From the NCBI GenBank assembly GCA_037953745.1, contig JBAKBP010007683.1, positions 33,488 to 97,487 on the forward strand: a stretch of 64,000 nucleotides of DNA. Direction: 5' to 3'. The stretch's first letter is position 1. Each line of letters begins with the position of its first letter. The notes under the pieces were generated by a model. The model made no database searches. It saw nothing but the letters and a program-made list of their open reading frames with translations, and was not told where the DNA came from. The position numbers and the translations under genes were made by a program. This DNA is from Lithodes maja. Lineage: Eukaryota > Arthropoda > Malacostraca > Decapoda > Lithodidae. Positions 1-10,923 of the stretch are shown one piece after another.

Positions 1-2506
1 CCAAATCTGCCACGGAGTCTGCCAGCTCTGGAACTCACTTCTCAGCCACCAACAAGGATAGAGCTCAAGGTTAACTCTGGTGACCAACCTGGGTTGGTGT
101 CTATCTTTCAACTGATTTTACTGGGGGCTGGAGCTGGGTTTATAGGCTCGGTTTTGGGCCCTGTAGGCCATAGGGATCTCGAGTCTTATGGACTTATTTG
201 AGTTCTCAATAGATACGGGGACTAGGTAAGGTGGTGATTACTGTTGTGGCACATGGCTATAGGAAGCCTTCATAATATGATATAACTGAGCCTTAGTAAG
301 AGGTACTATTTTGGCTATACTGGAAGTATTTAGGGGAGAGAGACTGGATCTACTTTGCGAGGAGGATGGGGACAGCTGTGATAGGAGCGTCTCTCTTAGA
401 TTGTTCAATCTTCATTCTATGGTATAGCTGAGGTGCTAATTTAGTGATCAGAGTATGCAAGAAAGGTAAATGGTTTATTGTGAGTTAATAGAGGTTAGTA
501 AAGGTGTTAGTCATGCATGGTTAGTTCATTGATAGGAAGAATTCCTGTGCTACCTGGCAATGACCCGGAAGTCAAAACAAGGGTCAGGTATACCTCCGCA
601 GGGGTGGGGGTCTCCCTCCACGGGAGGGTAAAAAGGGGTAGCTGGGCACCCTCTCTCTGGGATGGTCGTCCGGCGGCTGTGGCTAGGGGCTTGCCATATC
701 ACAAGTGTTTGTAATAACCCTCTGTTTATGAGACAGATGTGGGTGTCCTTAATACCAAAACCGAAGGTGTCTTGGCTAGCTGGTTTTACTCGGTTGGTTG
801 TTAATTGTATGGTTTGCTGGATGTGGTGGAGACTGGGTTGCTAACTCTGCCACATTTATCTGGAAGCATGGCAATAGAAGTTAGTTACTGGTGAGGCGGC
901 TAGCCTCGCACCGACGACCATTGGGTGCAGGGTTGTGAATGGGTTGTAAGGGAATAGATGGCATGCAAGGGGTTAGTAAAGTTCTAATGTTGTTCCGGCC
1001 TACTAAGGGAAGGTAGGCTGGATAGGAGTATATATATAAAAGGTTGGAGAGCGTTAGCAACGGAAAAATCAAGGATCTTCAAGAGGTATGAGGGAGAGGC
1101 TAGGTCGGACAAGAGTCGAGGAGCGTGGGGTGTTAATGAGAGGGGGGGGATTTCAGGGGGGCTACGTGGAAATTTGACCCTAAGGTCTCTGGGCGTGGGG
1201 GTGGCATTAGGCTACAGTTGATATTGGAGTTTGAAAGGACAGTGAAAGTACGTTAGCCAAATGCTACCGGGGGATGCAACTATGGGGTGGTATACGAGTC
1301 TGGAAAAGATAGAATCATGTGGACTGTGGGGTGGTGGGGGGAATAAGGAGGTTAACTGTAGGTGTGTGCTTGACTGTGGATAAAGTAGGGAAAAACATGG
1401 TGTATTATTACTCGTCAATACGAGGGGTTATGGACCTATTAGTTGGCACCAGTTTTTGTATGTCTAGTTGTCCCTGGGAACTGCGTTTTCTATGAAATAT
1501 AGACCAAAGAAAAACGGCAGTTTGTAGGGGTACTTCGTTATTGTTTCGTGATACTATGGTGGCAATGGACAACGAAAAAGTTATCTATACAATCTCTGGT
1601 TGGGGTAAGCATTAAGTTATAGCATGGTGGCTAACATCTGTAGTCATGGCTGTCTAGGTCTTACAGGGGCAATGGTTCTATATCACTGGTGTACCCGTGG
1701 GTATCTTAATCTCTTATTAATTTGGACATGGGGTTTTAACATCTACTTCTCGGATGGAAGAACATACATAGATATGTGGCTGTCTGATTGGTTGGCATTG
1801 GCTCAACCTAGGGACAGGGCATGGGTGTTTTTAATATGAATGTATATTCCTGTTCATCATCATGTAGGTAGAGTCGGGCGGGTAAGAGGTGTAGGACACG
1901 AAGCAAAATGGAGTAGTGTGGATTGTGGATACGAAGGAGGTGAGTGGAAGACGTATAACAATTGTGGAAAAGTAAATGGAAAAGATGAACACAATGGCGG
2001 ATAAAGATAATTAACCTAAGGATTGAATACATAGATTTATGGGGGCGTTTGGTCTTCAGAAACTTAGTCTGGCAAGACAAGGTATTTTAGGGTATGTTGA
2101 TATTAATACTTAACCTAAGGATTGAATACATAGATTTATGGGGGCGATTGGTCTTCAGAAACTTAGTCTGGCAAGACAAGGTAATTTAGGGTATGTTGAT
2201 ATTAATATCCTAAACTTAGGGCCAGAGCATGGGTGTATTAACTTTAAGGTGTATTTATGTTCGTCATCATGTAGGTAGAGGTGTAGGACACGAGGGGTAG
2301 TGTATGTGAGGTGTGGAAAAAAGGTCAGTGTTTAGAAGGGGTAGGCATGTGTGGTTTGGAGCTGCTTAGCCCTGCGGGCTTGGGCCTGTCTGAACTGGTT
2401 GGCTCGGTCAGCTGGTCCTTTCGTTCTGTGGACCTTTCTTTCTGGTGTTTCTGTGTGGTGTTCGCTCGTGGCTTCTGTGTTGGGCTTCTCGTTCTGGGGC
2501 ATTTTA
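1..2506 (-). mobile_element. Gypsy-type LTR (family LTR-A, older subtype), cut by window edge
   Basis: Read on the minus strand this starts TAAAATGCCCCAGAACGAG at 2506 and runs out of the window at base 1. It matches, piece by piece, the LTRs at 7585-9366, 19529-22563 (same orientation) and 32897-37150. Near its start it shares more substitutions with the 32897 copy than with the 7585 and 19529 copies, so I place it in the older subtype. No internal element sequence is in view, so it may be a solo LTR or the 5' LTR of an element lying to the left. The open frames in it are not conserved as proteins. Confidence 0.85.
2011..2208. repeat. 99 bp tandem duplication inside LTR-A
   Basis: The unit beginning TTAACCTAAGGATTGAATAC occurs at 2011 and again at 2110, differing at only a few bases. 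The period is 99 bp. A related piece recurs at about 33210-33260 and 33845-33915 in the other older LTR-A copy, so the LTR carries a variable number of these units. Confidence 0.85.
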
Positions 2507-2561
2507 ATAGCCGTTATATATGTGTGTATATTCTTCGTCTTACATATCCATCTTATAATAA

Positions 2562-2740
2562 CATATGGGAGTCTGCAGACAGTCGATTGGCCAAAACAAG
2601 GCAGATCCCTCTCACACCCAACCCATCTCGTTCATACGTTTATCTAATTTTATTTTGAAACTCTCTATCGTTCTTGATCCCACAATGGCGCTAGGTATCC
2701 TATTCCACATGTCTATTGTCTACATATCTGTTACCATTAT
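2562..2740 (-). mobile_element. CR1 LINE 3' end, degraded fragment
   Basis: On the minus strand this holds the CR1 3' end seen better at 25456-25760: the last codons of the reverse transcriptase ORF (ATGGACGAGATGGGTTG-like) and the conserved GGATCTGCCTTG...CCAATCG...CTGCAGACTCCCAT tail. It is diverged and truncated at both ends. Confidence 0.75.
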
Positions 2741-2799
2741 GATATAATGATCAAACATAATTAAAGTCATTCATACTTGCATAATGTGCTATAAGACAG

Positions 2800-3770
2800 C
2801 TTGACGACGTTCACAAGCACAAGTGCGTCAATGTGTGGATAGTTACATGTGTTTGTGTAAATGAATATGTTTGTGAGTGTAATATAAAGTAATGCAAATA
2901 CAGTATATGTGCGTAAATAAATGTTTGTTTACGAATGTTATATGGATGTTCAAATGCATGTCTACATGAGTATGTATGTGCGTGTGTAATGGCATGTACG
3001 TTTGGGTCATAATTTGGAAGGAACAAAATTATATATTTGTGAAAGAAATTGCAAAGTACACTGTAAAGTGATCAGTTCAGTAGCAGTAGGCTTTCAAGAA
3101 TAAACTGAATAGCTTAATGAATTAATTGGGTGTGAGCTGGATCTGCCTTGCGTAGGCCAGTTGGGGGGGGGGGGCCGCAGTGCAAGCTTGCATGCACGAG
3201 TAGGAATGTGCATGTATGAGCATAAAGCCTGTACGTTTGTGAGTGGAAATATGTGTTTGTATAATGGATGTACAAAATTAATAATGAATACAATATGTTG
3301 GTGTGTGTGTGAGTATGTGTGTGTGTGTGTGTGTGTGTGTGATAGAGAGAGAATGAAAGAGTCATTCACATGACTTGTCTTTGTGAATGTGTGTTTGTGT
3401 TTGTGATTAGGAATGCGAATATGTATTTGTGCGTGTGGTTCTGAAAGAACATTAGAGTGTGGGTACGATTGTGGGAGGGAATATTAATGTGTGTGCGTGT
3501 GTATTCTGATTGGAAATGTGAAGGTGAGTGTGTAATTGTGAATGTATGTTCGAATATATGTGCGTTGTCGAGTGGTAATCTAAAAGTGTGTGTGTGTGTG
3601 TGTGTGTAGATATATGAATATAAAATTTAATCACCGAACTTGTTCGTCAAGGTGAATACACGCAATGCGAGTTAATGACATTGTGGGTAGGAATACGAAT
3701 ATGTGTTCCTTAATGATTTTGTGCGTGAAAATGTGAATGTGCATGAGTTTGTGTGTGTTTATATAGTGAA
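2800..3770. repeat. Degenerate GT-rich low-complexity tract
   Basis: This stretch is a decayed (GT)n/(GTAT)n array on the plus strand with short pure runs near 3320-3340 and 3587-3607. I see no gene in it. Open frames here (His/Thr-rich on the minus strand, Val/Cys-rich on the plus strand) are products of the dinucleotide bias. 2741-2799 and 3771-4020 hold nothing I recognise. Confidence 0.8.
3125..3162 (+). mobile_element. CR1 LINE 3'-end snippet
   Basis: A short plus-strand piece reading GGGTGTGAGCTGGATCTGCC followed by TTGCGTAGGCCAGTTGG matches the last bases of the CR1 3' region before a G run. Too short to be more than a relic. Confidence 0.45.
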
Positions 3771-4019
3771 TCAACATAGAAGATAATAGGTAACATTTCT
3801 CAATTGATGATGCATTTATTGTCTGGTGATTATTGGCATCCAAATGTGATGTTTGGTTAATTTAGGATAGGGATTGTAATTGGTAAATCTATAGCATTAT
3901 AAAACATTTATATTGCTTCCATGTGAGTGCGGGCGAAGAAGGTTGCCAAAAAAAAAAAACGCTGACCAACCTCATGCTAATCCAGGTAATCCAGAAAATG
4001 AACACCTACTTGTAAATTG

Positions 4020-5130
<1,111 letters not shown>

Positions 5131-5289
5131 AGCTATAATACCATAAACATATCTCTCTTATTGATACTTTTCATCTACTTAAATCACCTCTATCATTATT
5201 TCCTCTACATATTCGTCTTTCTAGCAATATGATAGCAGTATTAACTAATAAGTCAGTCAGTCACAACTAATAATTATTATAATGTTTAT

Positions 5290-5312
5290 AACACACACAC
5301 ACAAACACACAC

Positions 5313-5359
<47 letters not shown>

Positions 5360-5381
5360 TATATGTGTGTGTGTGTGTGTA
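5290..5381. repeat. Self-complementary AC-AT-GT microsatellite
   Basis: An AC run (5290-5312), an AT run (to 5356) and a GT run (5365-5380) follow one another. The AC and GT arms are complementary, and the AT core is self-complementary, so the whole tract can fold back on itself. Confidence 0.9.
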
Positions 5382-5433
5382 TTAGAATATACAATGGGTG
5401 AAGCATTAGAACAAAAATAGATTATTGGTGAGT

Positions 5434-5538
5434 GGGAGGAGTATAATCTGTGATTAGAGGACCAGGTGGATCCTCTAATCACATTTAATTGGTACCATTG
5501 ACTGCCTTGGTACTTTAATTACAATTTATACTCCTCCC
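5434..5538. repeat. Nested perfect inverted repeats (foldback)
   Basis: Outer arms GGGAGGAGTATAA at 5434-5446 and its exact complement at 5526-5538; inner arms TGTGATTAGAGGA at 5449-5461 and its exact complement at 5471-5483 with a 9-base loop. No coding potential. It could be the end of a small foldback or MITE-like element, but I cannot find flanking target duplications. Confidence 0.7.
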
Positions 5539-5626
5539 ATTCCCCACTACCTCTTTTCTTAGTTGATACAATTTCTATATTTAACTGAATATTTAATAGT
5601 GGATGCTAACGTGCTATTAAGAATAT

Positions 5627-6001
5627 AAGAACATAAGAAAATGGGAGTCTGCAAAAAGCCGATCGGCCCATACAAGGCCTATCACACCCAACCCCAATTA
5701 CAAGGCCCAATTATAGACCCATCTCACTAATACCTTGAGTACTGACCCCACCAAAACAGTCAGAGATTAACACAAGATTACGGGGGTCTGCTGAGCGCCG
5801 ATTGGCCCACACCTGGTAGATTCCCCTCACACCCAACCCATCTCGTCCATATGCCTATCTAATTTTATCTTAAAGCTCCCTAACGTTCTTGATCCCACTA
5901 TATCACTTGGTAGCCTATTCCACCCATCTACAACTCTGTTACCAAACCAATATTTGCCTATATCTTTTCTGAAACGAAATTTATCTAATTTGAAACCATT
6001 T
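5627..6001 (-). mobile_element. CR1 LINE, 5'-truncated 3' fragment
   Basis: The 3' tail appears on the plus strand as AAGAACATAAGAAAATGGGAG just after 5627, followed by the CR1 3' untranslated region and the end of ORF2 (GNRVVDGWNRLPS on the minus strand). It stops abruptly at 6001, where the tail of the next CR1 copy begins, so two CR1 copies lie head to tail. It is slightly more diverged than its neighbour. Confidence 0.9.
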
Positions 6002-6213
6002 AAGAACATAAGAACATAAGAAAATGGGAGTCTGCAGAAAGCCGATTGGCCTAAGCAAGGCAGATCCCTGTCCCACACAACCCCAATTACAAAGCCCAAT
6101 TATAGGCTGAACACTCTAATACCCTGAGGATCATCTTACCAAAACGGTTAGAGATTAACGCAGGATTACGGGGTCTGCAGAGCGCTGATTGGCCCAACCC
6201 TGCTGATCCCCCT

Positions 6214-6801
6214 TCACACCCAACCCTTCTCGTCCATATGCTTATCCAATTTTATCTTAAAGCTCCCTATCGTTTTTAATCCCACTATAGCACTTGGTAG
6301 TCCATTCCACCCATCTACAACTCTGTTACCAAACCAATATTTGCCTATATCTTTTCTGAAACGAAATTTATCTAATTTGAAACCATTGGTACGAGTTCTT
6401 TCGCTATCACTGAGCTTTAGTACATTTGTCATGTCCCCTTTGTTAATCCCACCAACCCACTTGAACACCTCCATCATATCCCCTCTAACTCTGCGTCTCT
6501 CTAACGAATGTAAGCCTAATTTCTTCAACCTTTCTTTATACGGAAGATTTCTAATATTATGGATCATTTTTGTCATTCTACGTTGTACTCTCTCCAATGA
6601 ATCTATGTCCGTTCTGTAATAAGGACACCAAAATTGAACAGCATAATCCATATGGGGTCTCACTAATGACAAGTAAAGTTTTAAGATAACATCAGCAGTT
6701 CTGTTACTCACACTCCTAGAGATTAACCCGAGAATCCTGTTTGCCTTGTTTCGAACGCTTATACACTGTTGTCTAGGCTTCAAATCATTGCTAACAAACA
6801 C
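6214..6801 (-). pseudogene. CR1 ORF2 C-terminal part (reverse transcriptase thumb and C-terminal domain)
   Basis: A 195-residue open frame covering the C-terminal third of the CR1 reverse transcriptase: the QCISVRNKANRILGLISRSV region, the HMDYAVQFWCPYY motif and the final GNRVVDGWNGLPSAIVG stretch. It differs from the same region of the copy at 25672-26889 by only a handful of residues, so the two copies come from a recently active source. It lacks the endonuclease and the catalytic FADD motif, so it cannot make a working enzyme. The frame is broken just upstream at about 6805-6840. Confidence 0.9.
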
Positions 6802-6973
6802 ACCTAGATCTTTCTCACAATTCGAGTTTTCATATTAGCTAGTTTATATTTAACATTTGTATGCATCTTCCCTATCTTTAATACCTTGCATTTGTCAATG
6901 TTAAACTTCATCTGACAATTTACTGACCATTCGTGTAAGGTATCTAGAGCCCTTTGGAGGCACTCTATATCTC

Positions 6974-6975
<2 letters not shown>

Positions 6976-7006
<31 letters not shown>

Positions 7007-7486
7007 TTCTATATTCCAACTACTCCCTCTCGGGCATAGGCTGAGAGCCTGTACATTCCATCGCTCAACACGGTGAAGCCCGTGAGGTCTTGTTCCAGTC
7101 TGGGGAGTGAGACATGTGAAGCATCCATCATGGCTCGAAGCAGCTCCATCTCTGAAGCGGCCGGTTGCTTCGCTCAAGTGCTTCACCGTCTCACCCTCCA
7201 GACTCAGACCCTCACTCTCAGAACGCCACCTATTGAGCAGTGAACTCACTAGGCATTGTCCCCCTGTAACATATTTTGAATATGGGAATATTCATACAGT
7301 GTTATTTAATCAGGGAACAATGAGGGTATTTTTTTGGCATTTCGGTGGGCTTTGTGGTAATGCACTGATACTAGGTACAGCACAAATTCAATCCCAATAA
7401 TATCTTCCCATTGACATATCGGGATTTGAACCCGGGTCCATTGGATTACCAATCCAGTGGCATGACCACTCCACCACACCTCCCCT
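6976..7486 (-). mobile_element. tRNA-derived SINE, full length, poly(A)-tailed
   Basis: On the minus strand this begins AGGGGAGGTGTGGTGGAGTGG at 7486, has a tRNA-like head, a unique body of about 400 bp, and ends in a tail of 39 A (T on the plus strand, 6976-7014). It is nearly identical to the plus-strand copy at 34114-34618. Its insertion into CR1 is shown by the uninterrupted CR1 at about 26430-26460. The tail is poly(A), so mobilisation probably used a LINE that recognises poly(A) rather than CR1; this is inference. Confidence 0.93.
7413..7485 (-). tRNA. tRNA-Thr(GGT)-like head of the SINE (not a functional tRNA)
   Basis: The minus strand shows a polymerase III A box (TGGTGGAGTGG), an anticodon loop TTGGTAA (anticodon GGT, threonine), and a B box (GGTTCAAATCC). 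The 5' acceptor strand GGGGAGG has no complementary 3' strand (the position reads ATATGTC), so this is a tRNA-derived promoter region and not a real tRNA gene. Confidence 0.75.
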
Positions 7487-8488
7487 AATCAATCTGAATC
7501 AATTGTTCTCCCCATTTTGGTATCGTCTGCAAATTTACTTATCCTACTAGTTATACCTAAATCAAGGTCATTTATGTATATAACTAAAATGCCCCAGAAT
7601 GAGAAGCCCACCACAGAAGCCACGAGCGAACACCACACAGAAACACCCGAAAGAAAGGTCCACAGAACGAAAGGACCAGCTGACCGAGCCAGCCAATTCA
7701 GACAGGCCCAAGCCCGCAGGGCTAAGCAGCTCCAGGTCGCACCTACCTACCCCTTCTAAACTGACCATTTTCCACACCTCACCCCCTTTTTACCCACCCG
7801 AGGAGGGAGACCCCCACCCCCGCGGAGGTATACCTGACCCCTGTTTTGACTTCCGGGTCATTGCCAGGTAGCCTAGGAATTCTTCCTATCAATGAACTAC
7901 CCATGCATGTCTAACCCCCTTACTCACCTCTCTTTACCCACAATAACCCATTCACCTGTTTTGCATACTCGGATAGTCAAATTAGCACCTCAGCTATGCA
8001 CTAGAACGAAGACTGAGTAATATAAGAGAGACGCCCCTATCACAGCTGTCCCAGTCCTCCCCGCAAAGTAGATCCAGTCTCCCTCCCATAAATCCTTCCA
8101 GTATAGCCAAAATAGTACCTTTTACTAAGGCTCAGTTATATCACAATATGAAGGCTTCCATAGCCATGTGCCACAACAGTAATCACCATCTTACCTAGTC
8201 CCCATATATATTGAGAGCTCAAATAAGTCCATAAGACTCGAGATCCCTATTGCCTACAGGGTCCAGAACCGAGCCTATAAACCTAGCTCCCGCCCCCAGT
8301 CAAATTAGTTGAAAGTTAGACACCAACCAGTGGTCACTACCCTGAAGTTAACCTCTAACTCTGCCCTTGTGTTGTTCCTGAGTTGAGAGATTCCCGAGCC
8401 GGCAGACTCCGTGGCAGAAGTTAAATAGAAGATCTTTCCATGTACAAGTACCAGCGTGCACCTTATAACCTTCACACAAATTAGTGGG

Positions 8489-8496
8489 TATATAAG
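8489..8496 (+). promoter_or_regulatory. Candidate TATA box of LTR-A
   Basis: TATATAAG in the context GTGGGTATATAAGTGTG. The same box is kept in the solo LTR (minus strand, about 20395-20405) and the 3' LTR (about 36258), which supports a U3 promoter function. Confidence 0.6.
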
Positions 8497-9219
8497 TGTG
8501 TAGCCAGCACCGATCGCCAAGAGATCCGACTTGAGAACTTCCTACATTTTGGACCACCTGGACGGCCGAGGAACCAGTCGTTAGCCCCCAACATCACCGG
8601 AAGCAAGATAACCAGGACCAGACCAACAAATATTATTCAAGATTCACGTTACTAGTACTAAGTGTTATAGTACCAGTTCGACATTCACTTATTAACTTTT
8701 CTATGAAGTGGCTATAACTTTGCCCAGTGTAACTCATATTTAACCATTCCATTTGGGACGTACTAAGCGTATCAGTGTTCATTAATTAATAGGCGACATT
8801 GACTCTCGTAATTACCTTATTCAGATATCAAAACCCTAGTGATATCTAACGTTCGCCCACTGATTTGTGTTCTACGTATTTCTACCATAAGAATATAAAT
8901 CTTAGATCAGTACCCCCTTGAGGTTACTAGAATTTTCCGTGTTCAGAAATATACGCGTGTCTAATTCTAACTGTGAGCTGCTACTTGGGCACGCGACCTG
9001 CCAATAAGAAATCTAATTAGTGAAATTGAATACATAAATACATTGAGGTCTTCCAGTATAATAAACCTTGCTAACTAAACCCGTGATCAGAAGAGTATAC
9101 CTGAACGTTGGAAATGGGAGACTAGGCTCCATCCAGATCCGCTAATGCTAGCAGTTCCCTTCTATTATTTGTTTTGTACGAGTATTACTATCTTTCTATG
9201 CTCTTTATTCACCTACTTA

Positions 9220-9225
9220 AATAAA
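9220..9225 (+). promoter_or_regulatory. Candidate polyadenylation signal of LTR-A
   Basis: AATAAA followed within 30 bases by a GT-rich stretch (GTGATCGTGTGTCGTG), the usual layout of a poly(A) signal. It is conserved in the copies at 37005 and, inverted, near 19672. It would place the R/U5 border around 9240-9260. Confidence 0.6.
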
Positions 9226-9366
9226 CGTGATCGTGTGTCGTGTTACCGTGTGTTTATTTTGTGTTCTCTATTCCTCATACCTTGTATTGTGCATGCAGCC
9301 TTATATACCCAGTCAGATAGAGCCCACAGTACCCAAGTTAATCCTGTAGAAAAACAGGGCATAACA

Positions 9367-9385
9367 TTGGCGGCAGCGGTGGTTG
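9367..9385 (+). other. Candidate primer-binding site of the Gypsy element
   Basis: TTGGCGGCAGCGGTGG follows the LTR end directly. A TGG start one base after the LTR is the normal form for priming by the CCA end of a tRNA. I cannot name the tRNA without a search. Confidence 0.6.
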
Positions 9386-9447
9386 GTGATTCGGATAAAA
9401 GGTTGCATTACATTGCAAGTTTGGAACAGCCAGAACACAATAACATC

Positions 9448-10395
9448 ATGGCGCACCGTTCTCACATTCCCATCCCCCATTATGATGGAGAAACTTATGA
9501 GATCGAAACATTCATGGACATAGTGAAACCCGTACTTGACCTAGTTTATACCACGGACGCAGAAAAAATAGCTGTAACATTAACGCACCTGGGAAAAGCC
9601 GTTTCCCTGGTTGCCTATCAAGTGCACCCTGCTCTCACCTGGGACGAATTTCGTCCAATAGTGATAGAAGCCATTAAGCCTTCGTTGGGCGTTTTCGTGG
9701 CCCACACCCGTATCACTAAATACGAAGGCGATTTAGATGCCACAGTGAATAAGATTGCCCAACACATAAAAGTTTCTTTCCCCACGTTGACCAGAATCCA
9801 ACAAGAACAGCAAATTCTGGTCAACCTTGTGTCTATATTGCCCTCAGCAGTAAAAGACCATTTCCGTGTGCACGATTTCGTCGGATACCAAAAAGATCTC
9901 ATCACGATCCGACGTATTTTGGCCGTGCGCACAGAAGCACCCACCCAAATCGCTGCAATCAAGAGGTTTCCCACGCACCCGCAGCAACCCAACCACCAAA
10001 ACTCCAAGAATGCCTACCCAGCCTCATCCTTCCACAACAGACCCACCTACCCTTCCAGCAAGCCCCAACCCAGTAGACCCCGGTTCCAACCTACCCAGCC
10101 ACGCAGAATCTTCAACCGGAACAGGAACTACAACACCTACCAAAGTAAAAATCCTACTTTAGTAATTATCAACCCCTATGATTTCCCTGCCTGTAATGCT
10201 CAGTGTGCTCTCCATCAAATTCGTGACTCTGCCAAACCTCGCCCCTTTACTCCTCGCATTTCTGTAAATGAAGAGGAGTTGGGACAAGAGGAAGAGATGG
10301 AAGAAAGACACACTGGAGAAATAGCCCCTAACATGACCTCAGAGGATACCGAGGAAACCCTGGAGGAGGTAGATACCGATTCCCAGGATTTTTAA
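9448..10395 (+). CDS. gag: Gypsy gag-like protein
   Basis: An open frame between the primer-binding site and the protease. The first ATG inside the internal region is at 9448 (MAHRSHIPIPHYDGET); the frame is open back to 9145 but that part lies in the LTR, so I chose 9448, giving 315 residues. The N-terminal 190 residues look like a retrotransposon capsid ('IPHYDGETYEIETFMDIVKP' is typical of the start of a gag capsid), followed by an Arg/Pro/Asn-rich region and an acidic tail rich in Glu. I see no CCHC zinc knuckle; the basic PRRIFNRNRN-type stretch may replace it for nucleic acid binding. The role is to build the virus-like particle. It is separated from the protease ORF by 17 bases and a frame change. 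Confidence 0.85.
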   Translation: MAHRSHIPIPHYDGETYEIETFMDIVKPVLDLVYTTDAEKIAVTLTHLGKAVSLVAYQVHPALTWDEFRPIVIEAIKPSLGVFVAHTRITKYEGDLDATVNKIAQHIKVSFPTLTRIQQEQQILVNLVSILPSAVKDHFRVHDFVGYQKDLITIRRILAVRTEAPTQIAAIKRFPTHPQQPNHQNSKNAYPASSFHNRPTYPSSKPQPSRPRFQPTQPRRIFNRNRNYNTYQSKNPTLVIINPYDFPACNAQCALHQIRDSAKPRPFTPRISVNEEELGQEEEMEERHTGEIAPNMTSEDTEETLEEVDTDSQDF

Positions 10396-10412
10396 AGTAC
10401 CCCCCGCCCAAG

Positions 10413-10916
10413 ATGGCCTCGGCGGGGGACGCCATAACTGACCGCACTGCCCCCATTTATTACATGGCCAAAATCAAGGACATTCCTGTCCGCTTGTTAA
10501 TCGACACGGGAGCTGCCAAGTCATGTTTGTTCAAAAATTACTATGATCAACACCACCGACTATTTGGCCCTTTGTTAACCACCAAAGCAGAACTAATCTC
10601 AGCTGCTGATACTTACTTAAATCTCCTAGGAGACACTTTGCCCCTATCAGTAACTACTCCTGCCCCCCATGCTCGTTGTTATCACACATTCACAGTATTT
10701 TCCTCCAACTGTAAACATTACGATGGTTTCCTTGGACTTGACCTCCTTCAAAAACTCCAGGCCCAGGTCGTCGACTGCGGCCAAAGGCTGATATCATTCA
10801 AAAAATTCCAACCCAAAGCCTCTGACAAACCCATCACGCAGAAACCCATTCAAAAAAAAAAAAAAACACCTTCCCCCTCAATAAACCCTGAGTCAGGGTT
10901 ACCAAATTGCAGCTAG
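10413..10916 (+). CDS. pro: Gypsy aspartic protease
   Basis: A 167-residue frame with the retropepsin signature VRLLIDTGAAKSCLF (catalytic Asp 31 in DTG) and the later GFLGLDLL stretch, equivalent to the I-I-G-x-D/N-xL strand of retroviral proteases. It would cut the element's own polyprotein inside the particle. The frame differs from that of gag and from that of the reverse transcriptase ORF, which starts 7 bases after its stop. A run of A (10852-10866) near the C-terminus encodes poly-Lys and is a likely slippage site, either a programmed one or a later mutation; the sequence does not decide. Confidence 0.9.
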   Translation: MASAGDAITDRTAPIYYMAKIKDIPVRLLIDTGAAKSCLFKNYYDQHHRLFGPLLTTKAELISAADTYLNLLGDTLPLSVTTPAPHARCYHTFTVFSSNCKHYDGFLGLDLLQKLQAQVVDCGQRLISFKKFQPKASDKPITQKPIQKKKKTPSPSINPESGLPNCS

Positions 10917-10923
10917 CACTAAG

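Larger units (their letters stand above)
6002..7584 (-). mobile_element. CR1 LINE, 5'-truncated, hosts a SINE
   Basis: Minus-strand CR1 copy very similar to 25456-26560. The 3' tail is at 6002-6060; ORF2 sequence continues to 6975, is interrupted by a SINE (6976-7486), and resumes at 7487-7584 with codons for the conserved IYINDL stretch that precedes the FADD motif. It ends where the Gypsy LTR starts at 7585; whether the LTR inserted into it or merely abuts is not decided by the sequence. Confidence 0.92.
7585..9366 (+). mobile_element. Gypsy 5' LTR (LTR-A, younger subtype) with internal deletion
   Basis: Starts TAAAATGCCCCAGAATGAG and ends CAGGGCATAACA directly before a primer-binding-like site. 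Over its first 195 bases I count two differences from the solo LTR at 19529-22563 but more than fifteen from the LTR at 32897. Relative to the 3035 bp solo copy it lacks about 1.25 kb: the join is near 7779, where CCACACCTCA runs straight into CCCCCTTTTTACCCACCCG. A TATA box and a polyadenylation signal are listed separately. Confidence 0.92.

Noticed and set aside
7413..7485. A functional tRNA-Thr gene
   Set aside because: The 3' acceptor strand does not pair, it is fused to a SINE body with poly(A), and a second near-identical copy lies at 34115.
9145..9447. Hydrophobic leader (MLAVPFYYLF...) extending gag upstream, also found at 19523-19750 and 36929-37159
   Set aside because: It lies in the end of the LTR, upstream of the primer-binding site and across the poly(A) signal. 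Its conservation is explained by LTR homology, so it is not a signal peptide of gag.
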